Part shown: positions 37,170 to 45,699 of the stretch, one piece after another
Numbering within the stretch: the first letter of the stretch is position 1
How the letters are laid out: every line of letters starts with the position of its first letter
Source of the DNA: Clavibacter sp. B3I6
Lineage (GTDB): Bacteria > Actinomycetota > Actinomycetes > Actinomycetales > Microbacteriaceae
Direction of reading: 5' to 3'
Assembly: GCF_030816895.1 (NCBI RefSeq)
Contig: NZ_JAUSYL010000001.1
Location: 3,154,485-3,218,484 of the forward strand
Length of the DNA stretch: 64,000 nucleotides
Translations under genes and position numbers: made by a program
The notes under the pieces: model-generated
The model's database searches: none
Told to the model about the DNA's origin: nothing
What the model saw: only the letters and a program-made list of their open reading frames with translations

Positions 37170-37217
37170 ACGCACGAGAGCGGCCGCTCCCCTCGGGGAC
37201 CGGCCGCTCTCGTGCGT
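37170..37217. terminator. Bidirectional terminator between hflX and lexA
   Basis: ACGCACGAGAGCGGCCG (37170-37186) pairs perfectly with its complement at 37201-37217, giving a 17-bp stem. The loop contains a second small stem (TCCCC/GGGGA). It lies between the convergent stops at 37155 and 37229. Confidence 0.85.
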
Positions 37218-37228
37218 CGTGGCGAGGG

Positions 37229-37909
37229 TCAGACGGAGCGCATGACCGCCACGACCTTGCCGACGACCTCCGCGAAGTCGCCGAGGATCGGCTCGAACGC
37301 GCTGTTGCGCGGCAGCAGCCACGTGTGCCCGTCGCGCTGGCGGAACACCTTGACGGTGGCCTCGTCGTCGAGCATGGCGGCGACGATGTCGCCGTTCTCC
37401 GCCGTCTTCTGCTGGCGGACGACGACCCAGTCGCCGTCGCAGATGGCCGCGTCGATCATCGAGTCGCCGACGACGCGCAGCATGAAGAGGTCGCCCTTGC
37501 CGACCAGCTGGCGGGGGAGGGGGAAGACCTCCTCGACCATCTGCTCGGCCGTGATGGGGATGCCGGCGGCGATGCGGCCGACCATCGGGACCATCGCCGC
37601 GTCGCCCACGGGCGTCGACGGCTCGCCGGTCTCCGCGGCGCCGCTGCCGGGCAGGTCGATCAGCACCTCGAGGGCGCGCGGGCGGTTCGGGTCCCGGCGG
37701 AGGTAGCCCGAGAGCTCGAGCTGGTTGAGCTGGTGCGTGACGCTCGAGAGCGACGCCAGGCCGACGGCGTCGCCGATCTCGCGCATGCTCGGCGGGTAGC
37801 CCTGGCCGGCGATGGCGCGCTGGATGAACTCCAGGATCGAGATCTGCTTGTCGCTGAGGCTCTTGCGGCGCCTCGTCGCGCCGCCTCCCGCTGCTCGCTC
37901 GTCCGCCAT
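37229..37909 (-). CDS. lexA: LexA repressor
   Basis: The 226-residue SOS repressor has a winged HTH (about 18-80, PSMREIGDAVGLASLSSVTHQL, core MREIGDAVGLASLSS) and a self-cleaving C-terminal domain. The cleavage site is Ala115-Gly116 (GRIAAGIP), Ser150 is in GDSMIDA, and the general base is Lys187 in ATVKVF. Start is ATG 37909. A promoter about 110 bp upstream has TTTGCC and TACAGT 18 bp apart (minus strand), overlapped by a LexA-like box at 38049-38064, so the gene is probably autoregulated. A LysM membrane-protein gene diverges from it. Confidence 0.97.
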   Translation of the reverse strand: MADERAAGGGATRRRKSLSDKQISILEFIQRAIAGQGYPPSMREIGDAVGLASLSSVTHQLNQLELSGYLRRDPNRPRALEVLIDLPGSGAAETGEPSTPVGDAAMVPMVGRIAAGIPITAEQMVEEVFPLPRQLVGKGDLFMLRVVGDSMIDAAICDGDWVVVRQQKTAENGDIVAAMLDDEATVKVFRQRDGHTWLLPRNSAFEPILGDFAEVVGKVVAVMRSV

Positions 37910-38048
37910 GCCACGGCCCGCCTCTCGTCGCCGACGCCCTCCGCGGCTCGTCGACCCGGCGGGCCGACCCCTCGCGAGGGCGATGTCGGTGGTACCCGGT
38001 CCAATGGACTCTAGGCACTCGAAACTGTATCCAGCCGAGGCACCCCGG

Positions 38049-38064
38049 GCAAACACCTGTTCGA
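38049..38064 (-). promoter_or_regulatory. SOS-box-like site, lexA side
   Basis: On the minus strand TCGAAC-AGGT-GTTTGC matches 10 of 12 fixed positions of TCGAAC-N4-GTTCGA and overlaps the putative -35 of lexA. Confidence 0.6.
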
Positions 38065-38121
38065 GCGTGTCGCGCGTCGGAGGCGCGAATCGAGGCGAAG
38101 TGGGCTTGCGGAGGGCTGGTT

Positions 38122-38137
38122 TCGAATGTATGTTCGG
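38122..38137 (+). promoter_or_regulatory. SOS-box-like site, LysM-gene side
   Basis: TCGAAT-GTAT-GTTCGG matches 10 of 12 fixed positions of the LexA consensus and overlaps the putative -10 (TATGTT) of the LysM gene. Confidence 0.65.
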
Positions 38138-38269
38138 AACACAGCTTCGCACCCGGCTCTCCCGGCCGAGAGCCGGGTGCGAGCTGCCCGACCCGCATCG
38201 CATGCCGTACCGCACTGCACCGCCGGGCGCGTCGCCTCGACGCCCCACCGTCTCGCACGAGAGGTCACC

Positions 38270-38662
38270 ATGAACACCGCAGCAGCAACCCCCATCGTCT
38301 CCGCCGCCGCCGACTCCGCCGTCCCCGTCACGGAGGCAGCCGTCGCGCCCCGCACGCGCCTGCGCATCACGCGCCGCGGTCGCATCGTCCTCACCGCGCT
38401 CGTCGCGGCCCCGCTCGCGCTCGGCGCCGGGCTCGTCGCCCTCAACGGCGGTGCGGCCGTCGCCTCGAAGGACGCATCGGGCGCCGCGTTCGAGTACGTC
38501 ACCGTGTCGAGCGGCCAGTCCCTGTGGGACCTCGCCGAGGAGATCGCGCCCAGCGCCGACCCGCGCGACGTCATCGCGTCGGTCGTCGACCTCAACCGCC
38601 TCCCCACGTCGGACGTCGCGGCGGGCCAGCAGCTCGCCGTGCCCGCGGAGTACGCGCACTGA
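38270..38662 (+). CDS. LysM membrane protein, probable SOS cell-division inhibitor (DivS/YneA-like)
   Basis: The 130-residue product has a cytoplasmic N-terminus, one transmembrane helix (about 39-58) and an external LysM domain (about 75-126: VTVSSGQSLWDLAEEIAP and LNRLPTSDVAAGQQLAVP). LysM proteins divergent from lexA include DivS of Corynebacterium, Rv2719c of Mycobacterium and YneA of Bacillus. These delay division during the SOS response by acting at the septum. A LexA-like box overlaps its putative -10. Function is inferred from architecture and context. ATG 38270 is preceded by GAGAGG. Confidence 0.85.
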   Translation: MNTAAATPIVSAAADSAVPVTEAAVAPRTRLRITRRGRIVLTALVAAPLALGAGLVALNGGAAVASKDASGAAFEYVTVSSGQSLWDLAEEIAPSADPRDVIASVVDLNRLPTSDVAAGQQLAVPAEYAH

Positions 38663-38766
38663 GCACTCCCGCGCCGCGTCCCGCAGTCGCGGGTCGTCGG
38701 CGCGGACGGGCCGGCCTCGCTCCCGGTGGCGGCCGGGAGCGAGGTCGGGCGGTCGGAACCGATCGG

Positions 38767-38772
38767 TAGCAT
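38767..38772 (+). promoter_or_regulatory. Leaderless -10 of hisB (TAGCAT)
   Basis: TAGCAT ends 7 nt before ATG 38780. Confidence 0.6.
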
Positions 38773-38779
38773 GGAGGGC

Positions 38780-39388
38780 ATGAGCACCCTCGCGCGCACC
38801 GCGCACGTCACGCGGCAGACCAGCGAGTCCAGCATCGAGCTGCAGCTCGACCTCGACGGCACGGGCGTCTCCGAGATCAACACGTCGGTCCCGTTCTACG
38901 ACCACATGCTCACCGCGTTCGCGAAGCACTCGCTCACCGACCTGAAGGTCACCGCCACGGGTGACACGCACATCGACGTGCACCACACCGTGGAGGACGT
39001 CGGCATCGTCCTCGGCCAGGCCATCCGCCAGGCGCTCGGAGACAAGTCGGGCATCGCCCGCTTCGGCGACGCGCTCGTCCCGCTCGACGAGGCGCTCGTG
39101 CAGGCGGTCGTCGACATCTCGGGCCGCCCCTTCCTCGTCCACTCGGGCGAGCCCGCGGGCTTCGAGATGCACCTCATCGGCGGGCACTTCACCGGATCCA
39201 TGGTCCGTCACGTCTTCGAGGCCATCACGTTCCACGCGGGCCTCACCGTGCACGTCACGGTGCTCGGCGGGCGCGATCCCCACCACATCGCGGAGGCGGA
39301 GTTCAAGTCCTTCGCCCGCGCGTTCCGGCAGGCGAAGGAGCTCGACCCCCGCGTCTCCGGCATCCCCTCCACCAAGGGCGCGCTGTGA
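38780..39388 (+). CDS. hisB: Imidazoleglycerol-phosphate dehydratase
   Basis: The 202-residue monofunctional enzyme catalyses the sixth step of histidine synthesis. It shows the metal-binding His motifs FYDHMLTAFAKHS, DVHHTVEDVGIVLG and the second pair HHIAEAEFKSFA. The leaderless -10 selects ATG 38780. Its stop overlaps the hisH GTG start. hisB-hisH-priA is a standard actinobacterial order. No hisD or hisC lies upstream here; lexA and the LysM gene sit there instead. Confidence 0.96.
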   Translation: MSTLARTAHVTRQTSESSIELQLDLDGTGVSEINTSVPFYDHMLTAFAKHSLTDLKVTATGDTHIDVHHTVEDVGIVLGQAIRQALGDKSGIARFGDALVPLDEALVQAVVDISGRPFLVHSGEPAGFEMHLIGGHFTGSMVRHVFEAITFHAGLTVHVTVLGGRDPHHIAEAEFKSFARAFRQAKELDPRVSGIPSTKGAL

Positions 39389-40026
39389 CGCGCCCGTCCG
39401 TCGTCGTCCTCGACTACGGCAGCGGCAACGTCCACTCGGCCGTCAAGGCCCTCGAGCTGGCCGGCGCGGACGTCGAGCTGACGGGCGACCCGAAGCGGGC
39501 GCACGAGGCCGACGGCCTCCTGGTCCCCGGGGTGGGCGCGTTCTCGGCCGTCATGACCGCGCTCCGCGCCGCCGGCGGCGACCGCGTGGTCGACCGACGA
39601 CTCGCGGGCGGGCGTCCGGTGCTCGGCATCTGCGTCGGCATGCAGGTCATGTTCGACCGGGGCGTCGAGCGCGGCGTCGACGTGGCCGGGCTGGGGGAGT
39701 GGCCCGGCACGGTGGGGCGCCTCGAGTCCGACGTGCTCCCGCACATGGGCTGGAACACGGTCGACGTCCCCGAGGGCTCCGCGCTGTTCGCGGGGCTCGA
39801 GGAGGAGCGGTTCTACTTCGTCCACTCGTACGCCGCGCGCACGTGGGGCATCGACCCGCTCCCGCCGCTGCCGGCGCCGCGCGTCACCTGGGCCACGCAC
39901 GGCGAGCGGTTCGTCGCCGCCGTGGAGAACGGCCCGCTCACCGCCACGCAGTTCCACCCCGAGAAGTCGGGGGAGGCCGGGATCCGGCTCCTCGCGAACT
40001 GGCTCGGCACCCTCCGCGCCGCCTGA
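39385..40026 (+). CDS. hisH: Imidazole glycerol phosphate synthase, glutaminase subunit
   Basis: The 213-residue class I amidotransferase supplies ammonia to HisF. The nucleophile is Cys83 in GICVGMQVMF, and the catalytic His-x-Glu is in FHPEKSG near the C-terminus. GTG 39385 overlaps the hisB stop by 4 bp. hisF is not in this window; priA follows after 72 bp. Confidence 0.95.
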   Translation: MTRPSVVVLDYGSGNVHSAVKALELAGADVELTGDPKRAHEADGLLVPGVGAFSAVMTALRAAGGDRVVDRRLAGGRPVLGICVGMQVMFDRGVERGVDVAGLGEWPGTVGRLESDVLPHMGWNTVDVPEGSALFAGLEEERFYFVHSYAARTWGIDPLPPLPAPRVTWATHGERFVAAVENGPLTATQFHPEKSGEAGIRLLANWLGTLRAA

Positions 40027-40098
40027 CCCGGCCCGCACCGCGCCCCCGCCGTCCCCGACGGCCCCGCCCGTCCCGTCCGACCGATCGAAGGCCCTCCC

Positions 40099-40845
40099 AT
40101 GAGCGAGTTCACCAGCACGCCCCGTCTGACCCTCCTGCCCGCCGTCGACGTCGCGGGCGGCCAGGCCGTCCGCCTCACGCAGGGCGCGGCCGGCACCGAG
40201 ACGGGCTACGGCGACCCCGTCGACGCCGCGCGCGACTGGGCCGAGCAGGGCGCCGAGTGGCTGCACCTGGTCGACCTCGACGCGGCGTTCGGCCGCGGGG
40301 ACAACCTCTCCGTCATCTCGCGGGTGATCCGCGCCATCGACGGCGTCCAGATCGAGCTGTCCGGCGGGATCCGCGACGACCGCTCCCTCGACGTGGCCCT
40401 GGAGAGCGGCGCGACCCGCATCAACCTGGGCACGGCGGCGCTTGAGAACCCCGAGTGGGCGGCGAGCGTCATCGCGCAGCACGGCGAGGCCGTCGCGGTC
40501 GGGCTCGACGTGCGCGGCCGCACGCTCTCCGCCCGCGGCTGGACGCAGGACGGCGGCGACATCTGGGAGGTGCTGGAGCGCCTCGAGGAGGCCGGCTGCG
40601 CGCGCTACGTCGTGACCGACGTCACCAAGGACGGCACCCTCCAGGGCCCGAACCTGCAGCTGCTCCGGGACGTGCTCGAGCGCACCGAGCGCCCCGTCGT
40701 CGCCTCCGGCGGCGTGTCGAGCCTCGACGACATCCAGGCGCTGCGCGAGCTCGTGCCGCTCGGACTCGAGGGCGCCATCGTCGGCAAGGCCCTCTACGCC
40801 GGCGCGTTCACGCTCGCCCAGGCGCTCGACGTCGCCGGGGAGTGA
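40099..40845 (+). CDS. priA: Phosphoribosyl isomerase A (HisA/TrpF bifunctional)
   Basis: The 248-residue TIM-barrel enzyme isomerises ProFAR; in actinobacteria it usually also replaces TrpF (PRA isomerase). Catalytic Asp residues are in LLPAVDVAGG (Asp17) and TDVTKDGT. VDLDAAFGRG and the phosphate-binding SGGIRDD and ASGGVSS loops are present. The dual role is inferred from phylum and sequence style. ATG 40099 follows GAAGG. Its stop overlaps the next ATG. Confidence 0.92.
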   Translation: MSEFTSTPRLTLLPAVDVAGGQAVRLTQGAAGTETGYGDPVDAARDWAEQGAEWLHLVDLDAAFGRGDNLSVISRVIRAIDGVQIELSGGIRDDRSLDVALESGATRINLGTAALENPEWAASVIAQHGEAVAVGLDVRGRTLSARGWTQDGGDIWEVLERLEEAGCARYVVTDVTKDGTLQGPNLQLLRDVLERTERPVVASGGVSSLDDIQALRELVPLGLEGAIVGKALYAGAFTLAQALDVAGE

Positions 40846-41612
40846 TGACGGGCTCCACGCCGCACGCCGACTCGGCCGGGACCCCCTGGGCCGGTCGTTC
40901 CTTCGAGCCCACCGCCTTCCCCGGGGACGACGGGTCCGCGCCGCCTGCCCTGGCCGACGCGCTGGCGCGGCACGGCCGCGGCGAGGCCGGCCAGGCGGAC
41001 GTCGTCGACGCCCTGCGGGAGGCGCGCCTGCTCATCCCGCTGGTGGCCCGCCTCGGCGAGGAGGGCGTGAACGACGCCGGCCTCAGGGTCGACAAGAGCG
41101 CGGAGCTCTCCATCATCACGGTCGCGGGACCCGACGGGCGAACGGTGATGCCGGTATTCACGTCGGTCGCCGCCATGGGCCGCTGGAACCCCGCCGCGCG
41201 TCCCGTGCCCGCCGACGCCGTGCGCGTCGCGCTGGCCGCGGCGAGCGAGGAGACCGACCTCGTCGTGCTGGACCCGATGTCGGAGACGGAGTTCGTGCTG
41301 CGGCGCCCGGCCGTGTGGGCCGTGGCGCGGTCGCTGCCGTGGACGCCGAGCCCGGAGGACCCCGAGGTCGCCGCCGCGCTCCAGGCGAGCGTCGTCGAGG
41401 AGCCCGCGGTCGTCGCGCTGGGCACGTCGGCGGGCGATCCCCGGGCGCGCCTCGCGGGCCCGGAGCTGATGATCGCGCTCGAGCTCGTCGACGGCCTCGA
41501 CCGCACCGCGCTGGACGCGCTGCTCGCGCGCCTGCAGGGGGAGTGGTCGCGGAGCGCCGTGCTCGCCGAGCGGGTCGACAGCATGGGCCTGCGCATCGTC
41601 TCGGCCCGCTGA
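40845..41612 (+). CDS. SseB family protein
   Basis: The 255-residue protein has the SseB N-terminal fold (about 35-130: ALREARLLIPLVARLG, then SAELSIITVAGPDGRTVMPVFTSVAAMGRWNP, core VMPVFTSVAAM). The C-terminal half is less conserved. The function of the family is not settled. It is coupled to priA through TGATG, which is the usual actinobacterial arrangement. It ends 60 bp before the convergent DUF1844 gene. Confidence 0.85.
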   Translation: MTGSTPHADSAGTPWAGRSFEPTAFPGDDGSAPPALADALARHGRGEAGQADVVDALREARLLIPLVARLGEEGVNDAGLRVDKSAELSIITVAGPDGRTVMPVFTSVAAMGRWNPAARPVPADAVRVALAAASEETDLVVLDPMSETEFVLRRPAVWAVARSLPWTPSPEDPEVAAALQASVVEEPAVVALGTSAGDPRARLAGPELMIALELVDGLDRTALDALLARLQGEWSRSAVLAERVDSMGLRIVSAR

Positions 41613-41674
41613 GGGGAGGACGCCGTTCACCGGTGCCGCGTTCGCCCCACCGGCGACCCGCGCGGGCCGGATGC

Positions 41675-42136
41675 CTAGGAGACGGGGCCGGTGTACTTCT
41701 CGCCCGGTCCCTTGCCGACCGCGTCCGGGTACGGGGACGCCTCGCGGAAGGCGAGCTGCAGGGAGCGCAGGCCGTCGCGGAGGCTCCGCGCGTGCTGGTC
41801 GCCGAGCTCGGGCGAGGCCGCGGTGACGAGGCCCGCGAGCGAGATGATGAGCTTCCGCGCCTCGGCGAGGTCCGTCTGCGTGGCGGGATCGTCGGCGAGC
41901 CCGCACTTCACGGCGGCCGCGCTCATGAGGTGGACGGCCGTGGTCGTGATGACCTCCACGGCGGAGACGTCGGCGATGTCCCGCGCGTACTGGTCGGCGA
42001 CGAAGTCCGCGGTGTCGTCGTCGGCGACGCCCGGGGCGGTCGTCGTCGTCCCGGCATCGGCGCCGGCCGGCTCCTCGAAGCGGTGGACGTGCGCGTCGGC
42101 GGCGTCCGCGTGGTCGGGGCGGGGCGAGTCGGTCAT
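41675..42136 (-). CDS. DUF1844 domain protein
   Basis: The 153-residue protein has an acidic N-terminal third and a helical DUF1844 domain (about 50-130: SAVEVITTTAVHLMSAAAVKCGL, core EVITTTAVHLMSAAAVK; DLAEARKLIISLAGLVTA). The family is found next to infC in many actinobacteria and its function is unknown. It is transcribed divergently from the infC operon, with the 375-bp infC leader between them. Confidence 0.88.
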   Translation of the reverse strand: MTDSPRPDHADAADAHVHRFEEPAGADAGTTTTAPGVADDDTADFVADQYARDIADVSAVEVITTTAVHLMSAAAVKCGLADDPATQTDLAEARKLIISLAGLVTAASPELGDQHARSLRDGLRSLQLAFREASPYPDAVGKGPGEKYTGPVS

Positions 42137-42511
42137 GTCTGTCCTCGGGCTCGGGGCGGTGGCGGTCTGCGGCCGGCGGCGGGACCCGGGCGATGGCCCG
42201 CCCTTCCGGGACGAGGTCGGCGTCTGCTATGCTGATCGACGGCTCCGGGGCTGTCACAGTCCCGGTTCGAAAGAGGATTGATCTCCCACCCGCGCTTGAC
42301 CGCCTCCATAGGTTACCGGGTCGATTTCGCTCCCCCGTCCGAGCGGCTCCCCAGAGGGCGTCGTGCACGACGGGAGCCCCGCGTCAGCGGGCATGGGCGT
42401 GTTGCCGAGTACGACGCACGCGTCGGACCCTGGTGAAGAACCCTCCTCGTCTCGAATCCGAGCGGCTCACGCAGCCGCCGGGCCACCCGAAGACACGAAT
42501 AGGAGCAGTCC
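42137..42511 (+). promoter_or_regulatory. infC operon leader
   Basis: This 375-bp region carries a -10 candidate TATGCT (42228-42233), so the untranslated leader would be about 270 nt. It contains a small CCCGC/GCGGG hairpin (42377-42390) and ends with AGGAG 6 nt before the ATC start. Long leaders of the infC-rpmI-rplT operon are bound by L20 in other bacteria; here that is only inferred. No gene was found in it. Confidence 0.55.
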
Positions 42512-43097
<586 letters not shown>

Positions 43098-43105
<8 letters not shown>

Positions 43106-43292
43106 GCAGAAGACCCACTCGGGTGCCAAGAAGCGATTCAAGGTCACCGGCAGCGGCAAGATCATGAAGCAGCAGGCCGGCATGCGCCACAACCTCGAGG
43201 TCAAGTCCTCCAAGCGCAAGGCGCGACTCAACCAGGACCAGCCCCTGGCCAAGGCCGACATGAAGGTCGCCAAGAAGCTCCTCGGCCGCTAG
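43098..43292 (+). CDS. rpmI: 50S ribosomal protein L35
   Basis: The 64-residue basic protein has the L35 signature MPKQKTHSGAKKRFKVTGSGK (core KTHSGAKKRFKVTGSGK) and KADMKVAKKLLG at the end. Its ATG overlaps the end of infC by 8 bp, so the two are coupled. Operon infC-rpmI-rplT. Confidence 0.97.
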
Positions 43293-43338
43293 GCCCCTCG
43301 TCGTCCGCGACACCTGAACTCGAATAGGAATCACTGAA

Positions 43339-43731
43339 ATGGCAAGAGTCAAGAGGGCCGTCAACGCCCACAAGAAGCGTCGGGTCATCCTCGAGCGCGC
43401 CGCCGGTTACCGCGGCCAGCGCTCGCGCCTGTACCGCAAGGCCAAGGAGCAGGTCACCCACTCCCTCGTCTACGCGTACCGCGACCGCCGCGCCAAGAAG
43501 GGCGAGTTCCGCCGCCTCTGGATCCAGCGCATCAACGCGGCCGCGCGTCTCAACGGCCTCACGTACAACCGCCTCATCCAGGGCCTCGCCCTCGCCGGCG
43601 TCCAGGTCGACCGTCGCATCCTCGCGGACCTCGCCGTCCACGAGCCCGCGACCTTCGCCTCGCTCGTCCAGACGGCCAAGGCCGCCCTGCCCGCGAACAC
43701 CTCGGCCCCCAAGGTCGCGGCGAACGCGTAG
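43339..43731 (+). CDS. rplT: 50S ribosomal protein L20
   Basis: The 130-residue protein binds 23S rRNA and nucleates 50S assembly. Conserved are MARVKRAVNAHKKRR, AAGYRGQRSRLYRKAKEQV (core GYRGQRSRLYRKAKE) and RRLWIQRINAAAR. It lies 46 bp after rpmI with AGGAA upstream. A 13-bp hairpin follows the stop. Confidence 0.98.
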   Translation: MARVKRAVNAHKKRRVILERAAGYRGQRSRLYRKAKEQVTHSLVYAYRDRRAKKGEFRRLWIQRINAAARLNGLTYNRLIQGLALAGVQVDRRILADLAVHEPATFASLVQTAKAALPANTSAPKVAANA

Positions 43732-43750
43732 CGCCCCCGCACCACCGCCG

Positions 43751-43780
43751 ACGGCGCGTCCCCGACAGGGGGCGCGCCGT
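43751..43780 (+). terminator. Terminator of infC-rpmI-rplT
   Basis: ACGGCGCGTCCCC pairs with GGGGGCGCGCCGT (13 bp, one G-U) around GACA, 20 bp after the rplT stop. The next gene's -10 begins at 43781. Confidence 0.8.
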
Positions 43781-43786
43781 TAGTGT
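43781..43786 (+). promoter_or_regulatory. Leaderless -10 of RNA methyltransferase gene (TAGTGT)
   Basis: TAGTGT ends 7 nt before ATG 43794 and directly abuts the rplT terminator. Confidence 0.6.
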
Positions 43787-43793
43787 TGGGGCC

Positions 43794-44594
43794 ATGCTCG
43801 ACAACCCCCGCTCCCCGCGTGTCCGTGGCGTCGCCAAGCTCGCGAAACGGGATGCGCGCGCCGACACCGGCCTCTTCCTCCTCGAGGGGCCGCAGGCCGT
43901 CTCCGAGGCGCTCGCGTTCCGTCCGGACCTCGTCCAGGAGCTCTTCGCGACGCCCACCGCCCTCGACCGCTACCCGGACCTCGCGCGCGCGGTCCGCGAG
44001 TCGGCCGTCGAGGTGGAGTTCGTCACGGAGGACGTGATCGCGGCCATGGCCGACACCGTCACCCCGCAGGGCGTCGTCGGGGTCTGCCGCCAGTTCCCCA
44101 CGTCGCTCAAGCAGATCCTCGGCGACGAGCCGCGCCTCATCGCGATCCTCGAGGAGGTGCGCGACCCGGGCAACGCCGGCACCATCATCCGCGCGGCCGA
44201 CGCCGCCGGGGCGGACGCCGTCGTGCTCACCGGCCGCTCGGTCGACCTCTACAACCCGAAGGTCGTGCGCGCCACGACGGGGTCCCTCTTCCACCTGCCG
44301 GTCGCGATCATGCCGGAGCTCGACGCCGTGCTCCAGCGGGTCCGCGAGGCCGGCCTCCAGGTGCTCGCCGCCGACGTGAAGGGCGACGACCTCCTCGCCG
44401 AGCGCACCTCGGGCGGGCTCGCCGCGCCCACCGCGTGGCTGTTCGGCAACGAGGCGCGCGGCCTCCAGGACGACCACCTCGCGCTCGCCGACCGCGCCGT
44501 CGTCGTGCCCATCTACGGGCAGGCCGAGTCCATGAACCTCGCCACCGCCGCGTCGGTGTGCCTGTACGAGTCCGCGTTCGCGCAGCGCGCCTGA
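43794..44594 (+). CDS. TrmH/SpoU family RNA 2'-O-methyltransferase
   Basis: The 266-residue SPOUT protein has an RNA-binding N-terminal domain (FLLEGPQAVSEAL) and a knotted SAM domain with the three SpoU motifs: EEVRDPGNAGTIIRAADAAG, WLFGNEARGL and VPIYGQAESMNLATAASVCLYE (core IYGQAESMNLATAA). Its place before pheS matches the actinobacterial TsnR/RlmB-like gene often annotated as rRNA methyltransferase. The exact nucleotide is unknown. The -10 is leaderless. Confidence 0.92.
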   Translation: MLDNPRSPRVRGVAKLAKRDARADTGLFLLEGPQAVSEALAFRPDLVQELFATPTALDRYPDLARAVRESAVEVEFVTEDVIAAMADTVTPQGVVGVCRQFPTSLKQILGDEPRLIAILEEVRDPGNAGTIIRAADAAGADAVVLTGRSVDLYNPKVVRATTGSLFHLPVAIMPELDAVLQRVREAGLQVLAADVKGDDLLAERTSGGLAAPTAWLFGNEARGLQDDHLALADRAVVVPIYGQAESMNLATAASVCLYESAFAQRA

Positions 44595-44677
44595 CCGCGG
44601 ATCCGCCGACGCCTGACGGGCGGGCGGCGTCCGCCGTCCCCGGACACCGGCTCTGATCGGCGCAAACGCGCGTCCCG

Positions 44678-44695
44678 CGTCACGAGTGGGTGACG
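44678..44695 (+). promoter_or_regulatory. Palindrome upstream of gluA
   Basis: CGTCAC-N6-GTGACG (perfect arms) lies 38 bp upstream of the gluA -10, in a position suited to an operator. The binding factor is unknown. Confidence 0.35.
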
Positions 44696-44732
44696 ATGCC
44701 GCGAGGAAACGCGGACGAAACACCGTCATCGA

Positions 44733-44738
44733 TATGGT
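44733..44738 (+). promoter_or_regulatory. Leaderless -10 of gluA (TATGGT)
   Basis: TATGGT ends 6 nt before ATG 44745. Confidence 0.6.
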
Positions 44739-44744
44739 GTTCGC

Positions 44745-45533
44745 ATGGAGCAGAGCCCCACGGCGGACACCGCCTCGCCCGCCGCGGTCGCGGTCGGCGA
44801 GCCCCTGGTCGTCGTATCCCACGTCAACAAGCACTTCGGGGACCTGCACGTCCTCAAGGACATCTCGACCACGGTGAACCGCGGCGAGGTCGTCGTCGTC
44901 ATCGGCCCCAGCGGGTCCGGCAAGTCGACGCTGTGCCGGGCGATCAACCGCCTCGAGACCATCGACGACGGCACCATCACGATCGACGGCCAGGACCTCC
45001 CGTCCGAGGGCGCCGAGCTCGCGCGCCTCCGCGCCGACGTCGGCATGGTGTTCCAGTCGTTCAACCTCTTCGCGCACAAGACGGTGCTCGAGAACGTCAC
45101 GCTCGGCCCCATCAAGGTGCGCAAGAAGGGCAAGGCGGAGGCGGAGAAGCGGGCGATGGAGCTCCTCGACCGCGTCGGCGTCGCCAACCAGGCGCAGAAG
45201 ATGCCGGCCCAGCTCTCCGGCGGACAGCAGCAGCGCGTCGCCATCGCCCGCGCGCTGGCGATGGACCCGAAGCTGATCCTGCTCGACGAGCCCACCTCGG
45301 CCCTCGACCCGGAGATGATCACCGAGGTCCTCGACGTCATGGTCGGCCTCGCGAAGGACGGCATGACGATGATGGTCGTCACCCACGAGATGGGCTTCGC
45401 CCGCAAGGCCGCCGACCGCGTGATCTTCATGGCCGACGGCGCCATCGAGGAGGACACCACCCCGCAGGCGTTCTTCGACGACCCGCAGAGCCCGCGCGCG
45501 AAGGACTTCCTCTCGAAGATCCTCGCCCACTGA
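44745..45533 (+). CDS. gluA: Glutamate/polar amino-acid ABC transporter ATPase
   Basis: The 262-residue ATPase energises amino-acid import. Walker A GPSGSGKS is at 54-61, the Q-loop is MVFQSFNLFAHKTVLENV, the signature is LSGGQQQRVAIARALA, and Walker B LILLDEPTSALDPEM is followed by the switch VTHEMGFA. It is close to the GluA/GlnQ group. Its own leaderless promoter precedes gluBCD. Two hairpins separate it from gluB. Confidence 0.93.
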   Translation: MEQSPTADTASPAAVAVGEPLVVVSHVNKHFGDLHVLKDISTTVNRGEVVVVIGPSGSGKSTLCRAINRLETIDDGTITIDGQDLPSEGAELARLRADVGMVFQSFNLFAHKTVLENVTLGPIKVRKKGKAEAEKRAMELLDRVGVANQAQKMPAQLSGGQQQRVAIARALAMDPKLILLDEPTSALDPEMITEVLDVMVGLAKDGMTMMVVTHEMGFARKAADRVIFMADGAIEEDTTPQAFFDDPQSPRAKDFLSKILAH

Positions 45534-45540
45534 CGCCCGC

Positions 45541-45600
45541 GGAGGGCCGACGCCCTCCCGCGCACCGCTCCCGGACGCCGTCGAGGCAGGCGCGTCCGGG
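45541..45600 (+). terminator. Two hairpins between gluA and gluB
   Basis: GGAGGGC-CGAC-GCCCTCC (45541-45558) is followed by a stem of CCCGGACG with CGTCCGGG (45570-45600). They may act as a partial terminator or a processing signal, letting gluB be expressed separately from gluA. Confidence 0.45.
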
Positions 45601-45699
45601 TGCCGCATAACCGCCCCACCCGCACGATCGGCACGACCCGCACCACGGGCGCATGCGCTCGCCTCCGTCATCCACCTCACCAGCAGAGAAACGGGAACC

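Larger units (their letters stand above)
37910..38269. promoter_or_regulatory. lexA / LysM divergent control region
   Basis: This 360-bp gap holds the promoters of both genes and two LexA-like sites. For lexA (minus strand) the elements are TTTGCC (38048-38053) and TACAGT (38024-38029). For the LysM gene they are TTGCGG (38105-38110) and TATGTT (38129-38134), spaced 18 bp. It is clearly less GC-rich than its surroundings. No gene was seen inside it. Confidence 0.6.

Noticed and set aside
35586..37706. HflX N-terminal domain fused to about 400 further residues
   Set aside because: The extra part is out of frame after the CGCC duplication, is Arg-rich nonsense and runs antisense through lexA. 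It is a frameshift product, not a fusion gene.
42262..42280. GGTTCGAAA resembling a tRNA T-loop
   Set aside because: No acceptor stem, anticodon arm or CCA-adjacent pairing could be built around it. No tRNA or rRNA gene was found anywhere in the window.
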